From NCBI GenBank assembly GCA_963575745.1, contig CAUYUJ010009791.1:224767-288766 (forward strand): a DNA stretch of 64,000 nucleotides, in the 5' to 3' direction. Origin of the DNA: Prorocentrum cordatum (taxonomy: Eukaryota; Sar; Dinophyceae; Prorocentrales; Prorocentraceae). The translations under genes and the position numbers were made by a program. Below are positions 62,861 through 64,000 of this stretch, in pieces; within the stretch, counting starts at the first letter, position 1; every line of letters begins with the position of its first letter. The notes beneath the pieces were generated by a model. The model ran no database searches. It worked only from the letters and a program-made list of their open reading frames with translations, and was not told the origin of the DNA.

Positions 62861-63712
62861 GAGGCACGCCGTTTCAACGCCGCTGGGGCAGTGGCGGGTT
62901 TCAAGCATGACTTGACGGGGGCGGCGCGGAAAGTGCACGTCCTTGTCGTCACCGCCACGGACGAGTACGAAGCTTTCTCCTACGAGTTCGCGTCTCCGTA
63001 CCACCAGCGCCTGAAGCTCGGAGACGACGCCGTTGAGTTAGTCAGCGGTTCCATGGGCGTCATTTCCGTGCCAGATGCAGCTGAGCCTGACACGTTGCTT
63101 CGCGTTGTGGCGAAAAAGTGCTTTTTCGATTTCAAGCTCACTTTCTTGAGACAGATCGGGAAGCACGTTTGCCCAGGGTTCGATCACACGCAGTCTCTGT
63201 TTCAAACGTTGTACACATTATTGAACACGGTGTTGCCTGAATATTCCGAGGAGCAGCTGGCAAACATCCTGAGATTGAGGACATTCACGCCAGACTTCGC
63301 TGTCGAGGATTTCTGGGACCTGGAGGGCGCGGAGGACGTGGTCTCCAAGCGCGAGAAGGAGGTGCTGCAGAAAAAGCTGCAGGAGGTGGAGGTCGACCAG
63401 AACATCATGAAGGATTTCACCGACGAGTGGCTGGTGTTGCATAGGAGGGTGTGCAAGCTACCCGAGCGGGCCGACCCCGACCCGACCCACGAGGCCAGCC
63501 CTCTCCGTCGCTACAAGGGGCCCGCCGAGTTACCAGTGGGGGCGGTCTCGCAGCCGATTGCGAAGACGCTGCTTCCCCCTGGAGCCTATCTAAACGCCTT
63601 CGGCACATTCCGTCGTCATGCCTGCGTTGTGGACGCGGGCATATCGGATGTTAAGTCGGTTATCGCACGAATTTTCTCGGAAATATCCGTGCGACATGCT
63701 CGAGGCTCTTGA
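62861..63712 (+). CDS. Split gene, exon 10 (3' end not resolved)
   Basis: The frame opens EARRFNAAGAVAGFKHDLT, then AARKVHVLVVTATDEYEAF, SYEFASPYHQRLKLGDDAV, ELVSGSMGVISVPDAAEPD, KCFFDFKLTFLRQIGKHVC and PGFDHTQSLFQTLYTLLNT. A coiled-coil-like SKREKEVLQKKLQEVEVDQ and FTDEWLVLHRRVCKLPERA follow. The beta-rich first 70 residues then give way to helices. The frame ends at TGA 63710-63712, but coding quality fades after about 63640, so an unrecognised donor may lie there and the gene may continue beyond the window. Phase 0 at the acceptor CCGAG|GAG. No family is recognised. Confidence 0.6.
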   Translation, partial: EARRFNAAGAVAGFKHDLTGAARKVHVLVVTATDEYEAFSYEFASPYHQRLKLGDDAVELVSGSMGVISVPDAAEPDTLLRVVAKKCFFDFKLTFLRQIGKHVCPGFDHTQSLFQTLYTLLNTVLPEYSEEQLANILRLRTFTPDFAVEDFWDLEGAEDVVSKREKEVLQKKLQEVEVDQNIMKDFTDEWLVLHRRVCKLPERADPDPTHEASPLRRYKGPAELPVGAVSQPIAKTLLPPGAYLNAFGTFRRHACVVDAGISDVKSVIARIFSEISVRHARGS

Positions 63713-63734
63713 GGGCCGCCTCCGATCAATATGA

Positions 63735-64000
63735 GGCCTCTCCTGGTCACCTTTGGGGCCTCTTGGGGCGTCGCTGGGGTTTCTTGGTGGCACCGTGGGG
63801 CTCCTTTGGGTTTTCTTGGAACGTCCAGGGGTGGTCCAAGGGCGGTAGCTTGATTTTTTTGGTTCGTGGTGCAAGCTTTGGGCGGATCTTGGGGCCGTCA
63901 TGGGGCCTTGTCGTGCCGTCCTGGGTTCCTCTTCGGTCGTTTGCGGGCCCTCTGGGGCTGTCTTGGGGAGCCCTCGGAGAGCCTCTTGGGCCGTCTGCGG
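63735..64000. repeat. CTTGGGGC degenerate minisatellite
   Basis: Words such as GGCCTCTTGGGGCGTC, CTTGGTGGC and TCTTGGGGAGCC recur at 12-25 base spacing to the end of the window. They match the tract at 41070-41285. Confidence 0.65.

Noticed and set aside
1-64000. Reverse transcriptase, integrase, transposase or viral genes
   Set aside because: No catalytic motif of these families was recognised in any reading frame examined, so all mobile elements are described as non-autonomous.

Overview
The window looks like nuclear DNA of a eukaryote with a very large, GC-rich, repeat-laden genome. The best guess is a dinoflagellate. The reasons are scattered GC3-rich exons of one strand separated by introns of 0.6-7 kb, several exon/intron borders that read best as AG|GC donors, no operon-like gene packing, and a mass of short terminal-inverted-repeat elements, trinucleotide microsatellites and minisatellites. 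No rRNA, tRNA, CRISPR array, bacterial operon or recognisable transposase or reverse transcriptase was found. The organism call is an inference from style, not from a diagnostic gene.

Layout. 1-37 kb is almost entirely non-coding. It holds at least five families of short inverted-repeat elements (called F1-F5 here), a fold-back family (F6), isolated long hairpins, and purine/pyrimidine microsatellites. A few protein-like ORF segments between 7.0 and 11.0 kb may be exons or gene relics. A striking block at 18.8-24.4 kb resembles a subtelomere. It holds an AT-rich degenerate satellite, a G/C-run block, degenerate TTAGGG-like tracts, a 93-bp satellite, and two diverged copies (about 1.18 kb each) of a unit separated by another TTAGGG-like tract. 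It is closed by a second G-run block and more of the AT-rich satellite.

38.4-63.7 kb carries one plus-strand split gene, or two adjacent ones. Ten exons can be proposed: 38393-39238, 46530-46776, 48583-48892, 49170-49484, 53399-53515, 53589-53913, 54978-55370, 55987-57239/57243, 59012-59447 and 62861-63712. Codon phases can be made to match at most junctions from the first to the eighth exon, giving a protein of about 1,250 residues, or about 1,680 if the last two exons belong to it. No family was recognised and no function is assigned.

The introns of this gene are built from shared modules. A 2.5-kb composite element (C1) occurs twice in sense orientation, at 50850-53353 and 60257-62699. 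It consists of a unique head, a (CAT)n tract, about 16 units of a 90-bp repeat, about 6 units of a 111-bp repeat, and a unique tail. A diverged array of the same repeat lies in reverse orientation at 42.6-43.56 kb. A second element of about 520 bp (C2) also occurs twice, at 43768-44310 and 57575-58090. These duplicated, ordered intronic modules, together with the F1-F6 families, are the most interesting content of the window. They also explain why many long ORFs here are spurious: repeat periods that are multiples of three keep several frames open.
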